Shown here one piece after another: positions 39,389-48,962 of a DNA stretch of 64,000 nucleotides. The stretch's first letter is position 1. Every line of letters begins with the position of its first letter. The DNA lies in NCBI RefSeq assembly GCF_041345015.1, contig NZ_CP166769.1, forward strand, positions 1,054,001 to 1,118,000, in the 5' to 3' direction. The notes below the pieces were generated by a model, which ran no database searches, had not been told where the DNA came from, and saw nothing but the letters and a program-made list of their open reading frames with translations. This DNA is from Bartonella sp. DGB1. GTDB lineage: Bacteria; Pseudomonadota; Alphaproteobacteria; Rhizobiales; Rhizobiaceae. A program made the position numbers and the translations under genes.

Positions 39389-39882
39389 TGGCTGACCAAT
39401 TAAATTCTTTAGCAGATCTTGCAACATTAAATAATTCTGATAAAGCTGATCATAAGCTAACTGAAGCACCCGTCTACGTTCAAAAATTAGATTCTTATGG
39501 ACGTGCTTACGCAACAGGAAAACGTAAAAATGCTATCGCTCGTGTATGGGTAAAGCCAGGCAATGGTAAAATTACTGTTAACGGTAAAGATTATACTAAA
39601 TATTTTGCTCGCCCAGTTTTACAAATGATATTATGCCAACCTGCTGTTTTAGTTGACCGTCGCACAGAATTTGATATAGTAGCAACTGTAGCGGGTGGTG
39701 GATTATCTGGTCAAGCTGGTGCTGTAAAGCATGGAATAGCAAAAGCACTAACATATTACGAGCCAGAACTACGTACAGCTCTTAAAAAAGGCGGTTTCTT
39801 AACTCGTGATAGCCGTATAGTAGAACGTAAAAAGTATGGTAAAGCTAAAGCTCGCCGTTCTTTCCAATTCTCTAAACGATAA
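39388..39882 (+). CDS. rpsI: 30S ribosomal protein S9
   Basis: Its C-terminal tail reaches the P-site tRNA. 164 residues, with an N-terminal alphaproteobacterial extension (about 1-38), then [39 protein letters not shown] and the basic ending SFQFSKR. GAGGG in the rplM 3' end serves as ribosome-binding site. A long hairpin (39900-39944) follows. Confidence 0.98.
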   Translation: MADQLNSLADLATLNNSDKADHKLTEAPVYVQKLDSYGRAYATGKRKNAIARVWVKPGNGKITVNGKDYTKYFARPVLQMILCQPAVLVDRRTEFDIVATVAGGGLSGQAGAVKHGIAKALTYYEPELRTALKKGGFLTRDSRIVERKKYGKAKARRSFQFSKR

Positions 39883-39899
39883 AACTGTCTATTTATTCA

Positions 39900-39944
39900 T
39901 ACAGAAAGACAAATTAAACATAATAATTAATTTGTCTTTCTGTA
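39900..39944 (+). terminator. terminator of rplM-rpsI
   Basis: An 18-bp perfect stem (39900-39917 with 39927-39944) and a 9-nt loop, followed within four bases by five T residues. It can act as a rho-independent terminator and a very stable 3' end. Confidence 0.82.
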
Positions 39945-39988
39945 TAACTTTTTAAATTAAGATGACTTCTGAAATGTAAGAGTTTGCT

Positions 39989-40906
39989 ATGGCTATAAAA
40001 GTTTTTATCGATGGTGAATATGGCACCACAGGATTACAAATACACCAACGTTTAGCCGAGCAAAATAATATTAAATTAATCTCAATAGATTTTCAAGATC
40101 GCCATAATATTACCGCTAAGAAAGCTATATTAGATAAGGTTGATGTAGCTATTCTATGTTTACCTGATCAAGCTGCAGTTGAAACCGTAAAGTTATTAAG
40201 TGATAATGATCATATCAGAATAATTGATGCCTCTACAGCTCATAGAACTAACAATAATTGGATCTATGGTTTTGCGGAAATGTGTCGAGATCAAAAGAAA
40301 TTAATTCAAGAAGCTAAATTTATTTCTAACCCCGGTTGTTATGCTACAGGGGCTATTGCTCTTATTCGTCCATTAACGGAAAATAATATTATTCCCGCTA
40401 ATTTTCCATTTAATATACATGCTGTTTCTGGTTATACCGGCGGAGGAAAAGAACTAATAAAAGAAATGCAATTAGATAACCATCTTAATTATTTTACCTA
40501 TAATATGCATGGCGGGCATAAGCATTTACCTGAAATAACTAAATATTCTTTATTAAAAAATACCCCTATCTTTACACCTAGCGTAGGATCTTTTCCTCAA
40601 GGAATGCTTGTGTGTATTAGCTTAAATCTAGCTATGCTAGAAACAAACTATAATGTATCTTTGATAAAAGAAATATATACCTCTCACTACGCTAATCAAA
40701 ATTTTATTTCTATAGCCACAGATGATGAAATCAACAATATTTCTCGTCTTAATCCAGCGGACTTCATTAATAGAGATGATCTAAAAATTTATATTTTCCC
40801 GCAGAAAGATCAACAACAAATTCTATTAGTTGCACAATTAGATAATTTAGGTAAAGGCGCTGCCGGCGCAGCTGTACAAAATCTAGAATTAATGTTTAAC
40901 CATTAG
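39989..40906 (+). CDS. argC: N-acetyl-gamma-glutamyl-phosphate reductase (type 2)
   Basis: NADPH-dependent step of arginine synthesis. The short type-2 form (305 residues) has the Rossmann opening FIDGEYGTTGLQIHQRL, the catalytic cysteine in SNPGCYATG, and HAVSGYTGGGK. It lies 106 nt after rpsI, beyond a strong terminator, so it likely has its own promoter. Its last 28 or so nucleotides and the following spacer are duplicated at 41032-41098. No other arginine genes are in this window. Confidence 0.96.
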   Translation: MAIKVFIDGEYGTTGLQIHQRLAEQNNIKLISIDFQDRHNITAKKAILDKVDVAILCLPDQAAVETVKLLSDNDHIRIIDASTAHRTNNNWIYGFAEMCRDQKKLIQEAKFISNPGCYATGAIALIRPLTENNIIPANFPFNIHAVSGYTGGGKELIKEMQLDNHLNYFTYNMHGGHKHLPEITKYSLLKNTPIFTPSVGSFPQGMLVCISLNLAMLETNYNVSLIKEIYTSHYANQNFISIATDDEINNISRLNPADFINRDDLKIYIFPQKDQQQILLVAQLDNLGKGAAGAAVQNLELMFNH

Positions 40907-40941
40907 TTTAATATTATAACAATATTTATATTATCCCTTTG
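40876..40941. repeat. duplicated segment, copy 1 (argC 3' end and spacer)
   Basis: Matches 41032-41098 at an offset of 156, with scattered substitutions and a 1-nt gap near the end. It holds the final argC codons, the stop and about 35 bp of spacer. Confidence 0.75.
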
Positions 40942-41031
40942 GTAATCTAACCATACATTCCAATATATAAACAACTAAATATGTTAATTACTCAATTATT
41001 TAATTTAGATACATAGCTACCGAAATAGCTA

Positions 41032-41098
41032 CACAAATCTAAAATTAATATTTAACCCTTAGTTTGATATTATAACAATATTTTTATATTATCCCCTT
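41032..41098. repeat. duplicated segment, copy 2 (reaching into the ctaA 3' end)
   Basis: Second copy of 40876-40941. Its right half encodes, on the minus strand, the last nine codons and the stop of ctaA (KGDNIKILL). The two copies show that argC and ctaA 3' ends share a recent common sequence. Confidence 0.75.
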
Positions 41099-42134
41099 TT
41101 GCAATTTGACGATGTACTACAGCAAATATCAAAACCACAAATGCAATTAACTGATGCAATAATGCCCATTCAATAGAAATATCAGTTAATAAAGTACATA
41201 CTCCTATTATTGCTTGTAATAACACCACTAAAAACAAATATAATGCTGATTTAGAGTGACGGCTAGCTGGTACCACTTGAGAAGTCCAAAAACTATGCCA
41301 CCCCACAATAATCACCAGTAAATAAGCAAACATCCTATGTACAAATTGTACTGTTAATTTATCTTCAAATAATGATACCCACCAAGGATTGCTTGGAAAT
41401 AAATCTGCCGGTAAAAATCCACCTGTCATTAAAGGCCAGCTAGTATCAATATAACCCGCCCTTAATCCTGCTACTAATGCTCCTAAATAAATTTGTACAA
41501 TAATTAAAAAAATTATTATCCCGCTACCAATTCGAACTGATTTCGGTGCGAATAAATAATTTTTATGAATTAATTGGCACGCCAAAGAAAATACTAAAAA
41601 GATAAGGACAGCAGCAAATGTAAGATGAATAGCTAGACGATAATGACTAACAAAAATCAACGAGCTATTTCCTACACCTGAAGAAACCATCCACCAACCA
41701 ATAAAACCTTGCAATGCTCCAATCGCTAAGATAAATAGCAAACGACGTTTTAAAGCCTTATTAAGTTTTTTAGTTATCCAAAAATACAGTAAAGGTACAA
41801 TAACTAAAAAACCAACTAATCTAGCTAAAAATCTATGGATCCATTCCCACCAAAAGATTTTTTTAAATTCCTCTAATGTCATACCTTGATTAAAAATTTT
41901 ATATTGAGCTATTTGTTGATATTGAAAAAATTCCTGTTGCCACTGAGCCAGGTTTAATGGTGGTATTATACCATATATTGGTTTCCATTCGGTAATTGAT
42001 AAACCAGAATCAGTCATTCTAGTAATGCCCCCTACCAAAACAATCACTAATAATAAAAATAATATTGAGTATAACCAATAACGAATATATTTATTGCGTT
42101 TTAATTGCTGTGAGTTTAACGAAAAATACGGCAT
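41070..42134 (-). CDS. ctaA: heme A synthase
   Basis: Converts heme O to heme A for cytochrome oxidase, in the inner membrane. About eight spans are visible over 354 residues. Conserved segments: LVGGITRMTDSGLSITEWKP near the start, WWEWIHRFLARLVG with a heme-ligand His, LGALVAGLRAGY, VQFVHRMFAYLL and LLHQL with further ligand histidines. This is the alphaproteobacterial/mitochondrial COX15-like type. Implies aerobic respiration with an aa3-type oxidase. The last nine residues come from a duplicated segment. Confidence 0.97.
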   Translation of the reverse strand: MPYFSLNSQQLKRNKYIRYWLYSILFLLLVIVLVGGITRMTDSGLSITEWKPIYGIIPPLNLAQWQQEFFQYQQIAQYKIFNQGMTLEEFKKIFWWEWIHRFLARLVGFLVIVPLLYFWITKKLNKALKRRLLFILAIGALQGFIGWWMVSSGVGNSSLIFVSHYRLAIHLTFAAVLIFLVFSLACQLIHKNYLFAPKSVRIGSGIIIFLIIVQIYLGALVAGLRAGYIDTSWPLMTGGFLPADLFPSNPWWVSLFEDKLTVQFVHRMFAYLLVIIVGWHSFWTSQVVPASRHSKSALYLFLVVLLQAIIGVCTLLTDISIEWALLHQLIAFVVLIFAVVHRQIAKGDNIKILL

Positions 42135-42296
42135 TGGAGCTTCCTATTAAAATTACCTAAATCTACTAAAAAATCAAATAATTCGCTAGTATTTTCATGT
42201 TTTTTTACATAAATAACTTTATCTGAAATTAACATATCATCCTATAGATATAAAATTAACTTGCAGTTAAAGCTAAAAATAGCTAAAAGAAAAATA

Positions 42297-42374
<78 letters not shown>

Positions 42375-42418
42375 TTTTTATTAAAAATACAGATTAAGCT
42401 TATCTGAAAGATTATATA

Positions 42419-43660
42419 ATGAATTTATCCTCCTCATCGGTTTCTGAAATATCGAAAAAAACATCTACTATAGTTTTATCTTTATTATTAGGAATTGCAA
42501 GTGCACTCATTATTGCTAATTTATACTATAATGATCTATTAATCCCCTATATAGCACAAGATCTTAACATAACTGAAGTATCCGTGGGTTGGATGATGAC
42601 CGCAATAAAAACCGGTTATCTTACTGGATTAATATTCTTAGTCCCTTTATCAGATAAATTAGATAATAAAAAAATGTTAATCGCTATATTATTACTATTA
42701 GGTATCTCATCTTTATTTTTTTCCATCTCAACAACACCTACATATTTAATCATAGCTTCTTGTTTTATTGGATTAAGTCTCTCAGCTAATCAATATATAA
42801 TTTTATATGCAGCTTTTATCTCTAATGAACAGAACCGTGGTACAATTACTGGAGCGGTAACTAGTGGTCTTATGCTCGGGGTTGTATTTGCACGTACTTT
42901 TGCAGGACAAATGGCTAGCTTATTATCTTGGCACTGGGTCTATTATTTTTCTGCACTTTCATCATTGATATTAATTTTTACTTTAAACCATTATTTACCT
43001 GCTAAAAAACCCAAGAATAATATTAAATTAACTCAGATTCTTAAATCTATGGCCGTTTTTTTCATTAAAATGCCTGTATTACAACGTCGTTCAATATATC
43101 AAGCTTTACTTTTTGCCCTATTCACTATATTTTGGATGACAGTTCCACGTTTTATCCGCGTAGAATTTAATTTATCGCCTAATGAATTATCTATTTTTGC
43201 ATTAATAAGCTTTGTTGGTGTTATAACCGCTTCTTTAGGAGGATATATAGCTGATAAAGGCTACATAAATATATCTACAATTGGTTCTATAATTTGTGTA
43301 TCATTGAGTTTTTTAATTCCTATGTCAGCTTATTATATAGGACATCTATCAATTACTTACTTTATTATTGCCGCTATCTTGATGGATTTTGGTTTTACTT
43401 TACATTTAGTAGTTGGACAAAAAGAAATATTACAGCTAGGAGAAAACATTAGAGGAAGATTAAACAGTGTTTACCGTACTATATTTTTTGTAGGCGGCGT
43501 AATGGGTTCTATTATAGGAACTTATGCTTACAGCGATATATCATGGTTAATTACGGCAAAAGTTGCTTTAATAATTTGTATTATATTATTCCTTTATTAT
43601 TTAACAGAATTATTACCACATAAAACCACTAATATTTATAAGGCACAAGATGAACTTTAA
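42419..43660 (+). CDS. major facilitator superfamily transporter
   Basis: 413 residues and about twelve membrane spans. The DHA1-like start ASALIIANLYYNDLLIPYIAQ, and the spacing of charged loop residues (SDKLDNKKM after span 2, ADKGY after span 8) fit a drug- or metabolite-proton antiporter of the YnfM/AraJ kind. Substrate unknown. It begins 45 nt after tRNA-Pro and overlaps the next transporter gene by 11 nt. Confidence 0.85.
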   Translation: MNLSSSSVSEISKKTSTIVLSLLLGIASALIIANLYYNDLLIPYIAQDLNITEVSVGWMMTAIKTGYLTGLIFLVPLSDKLDNKKMLIAILLLLGISSLFFSISTTPTYLIIASCFIGLSLSANQYIILYAAFISNEQNRGTITGAVTSGLMLGVVFARTFAGQMASLLSWHWVYYFSALSSLILIFTLNHYLPAKKPKNNIKLTQILKSMAVFFIKMPVLQRRSIYQALLFALFTIFWMTVPRFIRVEFNLSPNELSIFALISFVGVITASLGGYIADKGYINISTIGSIICVSLSFLIPMSAYYIGHLSITYFIIAAILMDFGFTLHLVVGQKEILQLGENIRGRLNSVYRTIFFVGGVMGSIIGTYAYSDISWLITAKVALIICIILFLYYLTELLPHKTTNIYKAQDEL

Positions 43661-44843
43661 AAGCTATAATTTATCTTTTAGAAAATTTTCTATCTTATTA
43701 AGTATAGCTTGTGGGCTAATAGTAGCTAATTTATATTATAGTCAACCACTAACACGTAATATTGGTTACCTTTTAGGAATATCACCTTTTTACAGTAGTT
43801 TTATCCCCGCCTTCGTACAATTAGGCTACGCTTTTAGTTTATTATTTATTTTGCCTATAACTGGTAGTATAAATAATAAACTTTTAATTTTATTATTATG
43901 TGCTATTAATTTTACTAGTCTATTTTTGTTCAATAATGCTTCTTCTTGGGGTCTATTATTAATATTATCATTTTTCATTGGCTTATCCGGTTGTTTGATA
44001 CAATTAATTTTATCTTATATAAAAAATAACTTTCCTGCATCTTATAAAAGAAAAGCTATAGGTAATATTTTAACTGGAATCATAATCGCAATTCTATTTG
44101 CTAGACCTTTAGCAAGCTTTTCAGCACAAATTTACTCATGGCGATTAATTTATTGTGTTTCAGCTATCGCTATCTTTATAATTTTTTTATTGTTAAGCTA
44201 CTTGCTTCCTAATAATATTTCTCGTCAAAAGAACTCCTATAAAGACTTAGCCCCTTCTTTAAAAAATTCTTTATTAAATAAAAAATTTATCCATATATCT
44301 TTGTACCATAGTTTAATTTTTGCCTGCTATAATTTATTTTGGATAATCATACCGTTACATTTATTAAGCCCTATTATAGGTCTTAATCAAGAAGGCGTAA
44401 CTTTATTTTATTTAGCAGCTATTTTCGGTATTAGTGTTACTCCATTCATTACACAATATTTAGACAAAAAATGTTATTATATATTATCTGGACTAGCTAC
44501 TTTCTTAATTATATTATCATTCTTGTTAGCACATATAGCCCCGGTCAGCTCTGTATTTTCTTTAATATTACTTATTATAGCTGCTATCATAATCGACATT
44601 GGTTTAGTAACAAATTTTATAATAGGACAAAAAATCTTTGCTAGTTTTGACAAGGATACTTATGAAATATTAAATAAATATTATTTAGCCATATTTTTTA
44701 TAGGGGGAGCTTTAGGAACAATCATTGGTGGTTTTAGCTATAATTTAGGAGGGTTGCCTTTAGCTACTCAAATTGGAGCTTTATTATCCTTTATGATTTT
44801 TTTATATTATTTAACGCAAAAAAAATTATATAAAGATATGTAA
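43650..44843 (+). CDS. second major facilitator superfamily transporter
   Basis: 397 residues, about twelve spans, paralogous to the preceding gene (GLIVANLYYSQPLTRNIGYL against ALIIANLYYNDLLIPYIAQ). It is more diverged: the conserved charged loop after span 2 is weak (TGSINNKLL, no Asp-Arg pair). It may form a pair with the upstream protein or may be decaying. Start ATG 43650 lies in the end of the upstream gene, with AAGG 7 nt before. The following pabB starts 4 nt after the stop. Confidence 0.8.
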   Translation: MNFKSYNLSFRKFSILLSIACGLIVANLYYSQPLTRNIGYLLGISPFYSSFIPAFVQLGYAFSLLFILPITGSINNKLLILLLCAINFTSLFLFNNASSWGLLLILSFFIGLSGCLIQLILSYIKNNFPASYKRKAIGNILTGIIIAILFARPLASFSAQIYSWRLIYCVSAIAIFIIFLLLSYLLPNNISRQKNSYKDLAPSLKNSLLNKKFIHISLYHSLIFACYNLFWIIIPLHLLSPIIGLNQEGVTLFYLAAIFGISVTPFITQYLDKKCYYILSGLATFLIILSFLLAHIAPVSSVFSLILLIIAAIIIDIGLVTNFIIGQKIFASFDKDTYEILNKYYLAIFFIGGALGTIIGGFSYNLGGLPLATQIGALLSFMIFLYYLTQKKLYKDM

Positions 44844-44846
44844 CTT

Positions 44847-45983
44847 ATGTCGTATCAGCACCAAAAAATTATATTTTTTAAAGATGATATTAATAACAAA
44901 AATATTCTTTTTCAAAATCCTATAAAAGAAATAATCTGTTATGAAGCTAAAGATATAGCTCATTGTTTTCAACAATTAGAAAAATATCATCAAGATGGTT
45001 ATTGGCTAGCAGGTTATTTCTCTTATGAATTAGGATATTGTTTAGATGATAATTTAATAGACTATCTACCACAAAATCGTAAAATTCCGTTGATATATTT
45101 TGCGATCTTTAATGCACCTACAACGGAGTTACCTAATTTTAATATTGATAAAAAATTTAACTTAGATAATCTAACACCAACTTTATCATTTGATGATTAT
45201 AAAATTAAATTTGATAAATTAGTTACTCATCTAAAAAATGGTGATTTATTTCAAGGTAATTTAACCTTTCCATTTACTGCAGATTGGAATGGAAATGCCT
45301 GGAACGCTTTTCTAAAGTTAGCAAAAAATCAACCTGTATCTTATTCAGTTTTTTGCAACTTAGGTGATGAAATTATTCTATCTAGATCTCCAGAATTATT
45401 TTTCAACATTGATGAATATGGCTGGATAGAAACAAGACCAATGAAAGGTACATCCCCACGCGGAAAGACGCAAGCAGAAGACCAAAAATTAAAAAATCAA
45501 TTAAAAAATGATCCTAAAAATCTCTGTGAAAATGTTATGATAGTCGATCTGCTTAGAAATGACATTGCACGTATTTGTGAACCAAAAAGTTTAACGGTAA
45601 CAAAATTATTTGACATAGAGACCTATAAAACCTTGCATCAAATGGTTTCTTCTATAAAAGCTAAATTATTACCTAATTTAACCTTATATCAAATATTTTC
45701 TGCGTTATTTCCTTGTGGATCAATCACTGGTGTACCTAAAATTAGAACCATGCAAATATTAAAAGAATTAGAAGTAACATCACGTGATATATATTGTGGT
45801 ACTTTAGGTTATATTTCTCCTAAGAAAGAGCTTAATTTTAATGTAGCAATTAGAACTTTAACATTATATAAAAACAATAAAGCTATTTTAAATGCTGGAG
45901 GTGGAGTAATTTACGATTCTACGGCGCTAGAAGAATATCAAGAAGCATTATTAAAAACCACCTATATAAATATATTAAAGTAA
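44847..45983 (+). CDS. pabB: aminodeoxychorismate synthase component I
   Basis: Makes 4-amino-4-deoxychorismate from chorismate for folate synthesis. The lysine of PMKGT (K200) marks PabB rather than TrpE, which has PIAGT. Other motifs: ENVMIVDLLRNDI and CGSITGVPKIRTM. 378 residues, lacking the long N-terminal domain of E. coli PabB but close to alphaproteobacterial forms. The glutaminase PabA is not in the window. It is 3 nt from pabC. Confidence 0.92.
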   Translation: MSYQHQKIIFFKDDINNKNILFQNPIKEIICYEAKDIAHCFQQLEKYHQDGYWLAGYFSYELGYCLDDNLIDYLPQNRKIPLIYFAIFNAPTTELPNFNIDKKFNLDNLTPTLSFDDYKIKFDKLVTHLKNGDLFQGNLTFPFTADWNGNAWNAFLKLAKNQPVSYSVFCNLGDEIILSRSPELFFNIDEYGWIETRPMKGTSPRGKTQAEDQKLKNQLKNDPKNLCENVMIVDLLRNDIARICEPKSLTVTKLFDIETYKTLHQMVSSIKAKLLPNLTLYQIFSALFPCGSITGVPKIRTMQILKELEVTSRDIYCGTLGYISPKKELNFNVAIRTLTLYKNNKAILNAGGGVIYDSTALEEYQEALLKTTYINILK

Positions 45984-45985
45984 TA

Positions 45986-46621
45986 ATGAATACTGATCTA
46001 AAACTAATAGAAACTTTTTTATATATACCTAATTATGGCGCTGTTAACTTATTAGATCATTTAGCCCGCTTGGATAAATCCGCGGCATATTTTAATTTTC
46101 CTTATACAAAAAATAAAATACAAAAATTTCTAACTAATAAATTAGAAAGCTTTAAATCTATCAAAAAAGTAAGAATAACTTTAGATAAAGACGGTAGACT
46201 AGAATTAACTGAAAATGATTTTATTCGACAAGCACCATATAATAAATGGAATATAGCTATAGCCTCAAAAAAATTAGATAATAATAATATTTTATATAAT
46301 CATAAAACTTCTTATAGAGAAATATATAAAATTGCTAGAAATGAATTTGATCAAAAAACAATCCAAGAAGTGATTATTTTTAATAAAAATAATCACTTAG
46401 CTGATGGTACTATTAGTAATATCTTCATTGAAACCCCTCAGCGACAATTATTGACTCCAGATCTATCTTCAGGAGCTTTAGATGGTATATTAAGAAAAAA
46501 ATTAATAAAATATTTGCAAGTTAAACCAACGCAAATAACTCTAAGCGATATAAAAACATCCCGAAACATTTATATAGGTAATTCTGTAAGAGGAATAATT
46601 AAAACTAATATAATATATTAG
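45986..46621 (+). CDS. pabC: aminodeoxychorismate lyase (class IV aminotransferase fold)
   Basis: PLP enzyme releasing 4-aminobenzoate. The PLP lysine is K107 in YNHKTSYRE; ADGTISNIF and IGNSVRG are the other family motifs. At 211 residues it is shorter than free-standing PabC (about 270) and matches the C-terminal half of the fused PabB-PabC proteins common in alphaproteobacteria. So pabB and pabC here look like a split version of that fusion. A hairpin covers the stop. Confidence 0.87.
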   Translation: MNTDLKLIETFLYIPNYGAVNLLDHLARLDKSAAYFNFPYTKNKIQKFLTNKLESFKSIKKVRITLDKDGRLELTENDFIRQAPYNKWNIAIASKKLDNNNILYNHKTSYREIYKIARNEFDQKTIQEVIIFNKNNHLADGTISNIFIETPQRQLLTPDLSSGALDGILRKKLIKYLQVKPTQITLSDIKTSRNIYIGNSVRGIIKTNIIY

Positions 46622-46629
46622 TTTTAATT
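46597..46629. terminator. hairpin at the pabC 3' end
   Basis: A 14-bp perfect stem (46597-46610 with 46616-46629) with a 5-nt loop includes the pabC stop codon. A+T-rich flanks on both sides could allow bidirectional termination between pabC and the convergent sseA. Confidence 0.65.
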
Positions 46630-46652
46630 ATTATTTACACTTCTAAATAATG

Positions 46653-47477
46653 CTACAAAGCGCCCCATTCTGCCCAAGAACCATCATATAATCTAGCATT
46701 TTCTATCCCCAAAGATGTTAATGCAAAAATAATCATCGCGGCAGTTACACCAGAACCACAAGTAGCAACTATTGGATCATCTAGATTAATATTCTTTTCT
46801 TTAAAAATTTTACTTATTTCAGGTAGTTCTTTTAAAAATCCATCTTCTGTGAATATATTATAAGGCAAATTAATTGCACCAGGCATATGACCAGATTTAA
46901 GATTACTCCTAGGCTCCGGTTCCAATCCATTAAATCTAGCTGAACTTCGGGCATCTATAATATTAGCCTTTTGTTCTGCTACAATTTTTTGCATTTCTGA
47001 TAAAGATACCACCATATCCGGGTGAAAATTACTTTTAAAACTACCTAATTTAGGAGAAATAACATCATTAGTTACAGGTAATTTATTTTTCTGCCAAGCT
47101 TTAAATCCACCATCTAATATAAAAGCTTTTCTATGTCCCATTATTCTAAAAAGCCACCAGACACGTGGAGCAGAAAAATATCCATGTTGATCATAAATAA
47201 CTATTGGATCCCAAGTAGAAATACCTAATTTTGCTACTGAAGTTTCAAATAATTCTACCGGGGGTACCATATGTGGTAGTGAGGAATTTTTATCACATAT
47301 TTCATCTAAATCAAAAAAAACAGCATTAGGTATATGCTGCTTGTTATATTCCAACTTAGCATTAACATCTTGATTTGGTAAATACCAAGAAGCATCTATG
47401 ATTTTAAGTTTATCATCTGTTAAATTTTCAGCTAACCATTCAGATGATAAAATCCAAGGACTTTTTTTTAAAATCAT
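46653..47477 (-). CDS. sseA: 3-mercaptopyruvate / thiosulfate sulfurtransferase
   Basis: Two rhodanese domains (about 8-130 and 160-272). The active-site loop is C230 in CGSGVTA, the form typical of 3-mercaptopyruvate sulfurtransferase rather than thiosulfate-specific CRKGVT. 274 residues. It lies 38 nt after fabI on the same strand. It probably serves cysteine-derived sulfur transfer or cyanide/sulfide handling; the in vivo role is not clear. Confidence 0.92.
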   Translation of the reverse strand: MILKKSPWILSSEWLAENLTDDKLKIIDASWYLPNQDVNAKLEYNKQHIPNAVFFDLDEICDKNSSLPHMVPPVELFETSVAKLGISTWDPIVIYDQHGYFSAPRVWWLFRIMGHRKAFILDGGFKAWQKNKLPVTNDVISPKLGSFKSNFHPDMVVSLSEMQKIVAEQKANIIDARSSARFNGLEPEPRSNLKSGHMPGAINLPYNIFTEDGFLKELPEISKIFKEKNINLDDPIVATCGSGVTAAMIIFALTSLGIENARLYDGSWAEWGAL

Positions 47478-47515
47478 TTGTGTTCCTCAATTTAAGATAT
47501 AACAACACTCTGTAA

Positions 47516-48331
47516 TTAATCTTTAACTACACTTATATCTGGCGCGTCAACCGCCTTCATTCCGATCACATGATACCCAGAATCAGTATGATGAACTTCG
47601 CCGGTCACACCTCTAGATAAGTCTGATAAGAAATAAAGAGCAGAATCACCTACTTCTTCGATAGTCACAGTCCTGCGTAATGGTGCGTTATATTCATTCC
47701 ACTTAAGAATATATCTAAAATCTCCAATTCCTGAAGCTGCCAAGGTTTTAATAGGTCCAGCTGAAATAGCATTCACACGTATATTTTGTGGTCCCAAATC
47801 AACTGCAAGATATTTAACTGAAGCTTCTAAAGCAGCTTTAGCTACGCCCATTAAATTATAATTTGGCATAACTTTTTCTGCTCCGTAATAAGTCAAAGTT
47901 AACACAGATCCGCCGTCAGACATTAATTTTTCAGCTCGCTGCATTATGGCAATCAATGAATAAACAGAAATATTCATAGTTTGAGAAAAGTTTTTTTCAG
48001 AACTATCAACAAACCGCCCGGTTAATTCATCTTTATCTGAAAAAGCTACCGCATGTACTAAAAAATCAATTTTCCCCCATTTTTCTTTTATAACATTGAA
48101 AATATTATCAATAGAAGCAGGATCAGTTACATCACAATGTCCTACTACTAAAGCATCTAGTTCTTCTGCTAATGGCTCAACCCTTTTTTTAAGAGCATCA
48201 CCCTGATAAGTAAAAGCTAATTCTGCACTTGCTTCATGTGCAGCTTTAGCAATACCCCAAGCTATAGAACGATTATTTGCTACCCCTATAATTAATCCTT
48301 TTTTACCTTTCAGTAATCCAACTTTATCCAT
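47516..48331 (-). CDS. fabI: enoyl-ACP reductase (NADH)
   Basis: Last reduction of each fatty-acid elongation cycle. Modified SDR motifs: GVANNRSIAWGIA near 16-28, Y148, and the catalytic Y158-x6-K165. 271 residues. Completes the fab set with fabD, fabG, acpP and fabF at 4.9-8.4 kb; fabZ and the initiating fabH are outside the window. FabI is the triclosan-target type. Confidence 0.97.
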   Translation of the reverse strand: MDKVGLLKGKKGLIIGVANNRSIAWGIAKAAHEASAELAFTYQGDALKKRVEPLAEELDALVVGHCDVTDPASIDNIFNVIKEKWGKIDFLVHAVAFSDKDELTGRFVDSSEKNFSQTMNISVYSLIAIMQRAEKLMSDGGSVLTLTYYGAEKVMPNYNLMGVAKAALEASVKYLAVDLGPQNIRVNAISAGPIKTLAASGIGDFRYILKWNEYNAPLRRTVTIEEVGDSALYFLSDLSRGVTGEVHHTDSGYHVIGMKAVDAPDISVVKD

Positions 48332-48441
48332 ATTTAACTAGCCTTATATTATAAATATTATTTTATCTTATTAAAGATGCGTATTTTAAAACTTTTTATA
48401 CTGTTTTGTCTAGAGGGTAATAAATAGATCTAATTACATAA

Positions 48442-48945
48442 TTAGTGATGATGGTGATGTTTATGATTTTTATTATGTTGTCTCTTATTAGTTCTAACAT
48501 CAAAATCTATAGTAACCACGCCTAAATTAGAAAATTTTAAACCAACCTTTACTTTTTCTCCAGCCTTTATATTATTGTTATTTAATTTTTCAAACATAAT
48601 ATGATAACTGCCTCTTTTTAAAATTACCTCTTTACCAGCTGGTATCTTTAAACCATTTTTCATATGCACCATTTTCATAGCACCATCTCTAACTACCATA
48701 TTATGTATCATAACTGATTGAGCAATATCAGAAAAAGCATCAATTAAATATTCGTCTTTAGTACCTAAATTACGAATTTTCATATATCCAGCTGTCACCT
48801 TACTACTTGTTAAAGGCTCATTTATTACTGGATTACTTATCACTAGATCACCAAATTTATATTCTACATTAGGTGAATGAGCATTAGCGGTATTTATACA
48901 AAATAACAGTGCAATTAAAGCAATTAATACACGTTTTAAAAACAT
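48442..48945 (-). CDS. PCuAC-type periplasmic copper chaperone with histidine-rich tail
   Basis: Delivers Cu(I) to the CuA site of cytochrome oxidase. A signal peptide (about 1-22, ending ANA) is followed by a DUF461/PCuAC domain with the copper motif residues in MIHNM, KMVHM and SYHIMF. The C-terminus ends in a basic, His-rich run (NKNHKHHHHH). ATG 48945 is chosen because AAAGGA is 8 nt upstream; ATG 48951 would have none. 167 residues. ctaA at 41-42 kb is a functional partner in oxidase assembly. Confidence 0.88.
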   Translation of the reverse strand: MFLKRVLIALIALLFCINTANAHSPNVEYKFGDLVISNPVINEPLTSSKVTAGYMKIRNLGTKDEYLIDAFSDIAQSVMIHNMVVRDGAMKMVHMKNGLKIPAGKEVILKRGSYHIMFEKLNNNNIKAGEKVKVGLKFSNLGVVTIDFDVRTNKRQHNKNHKHHHHH

Positions 48946-48962
48946 AATCATATCCTTTTATA

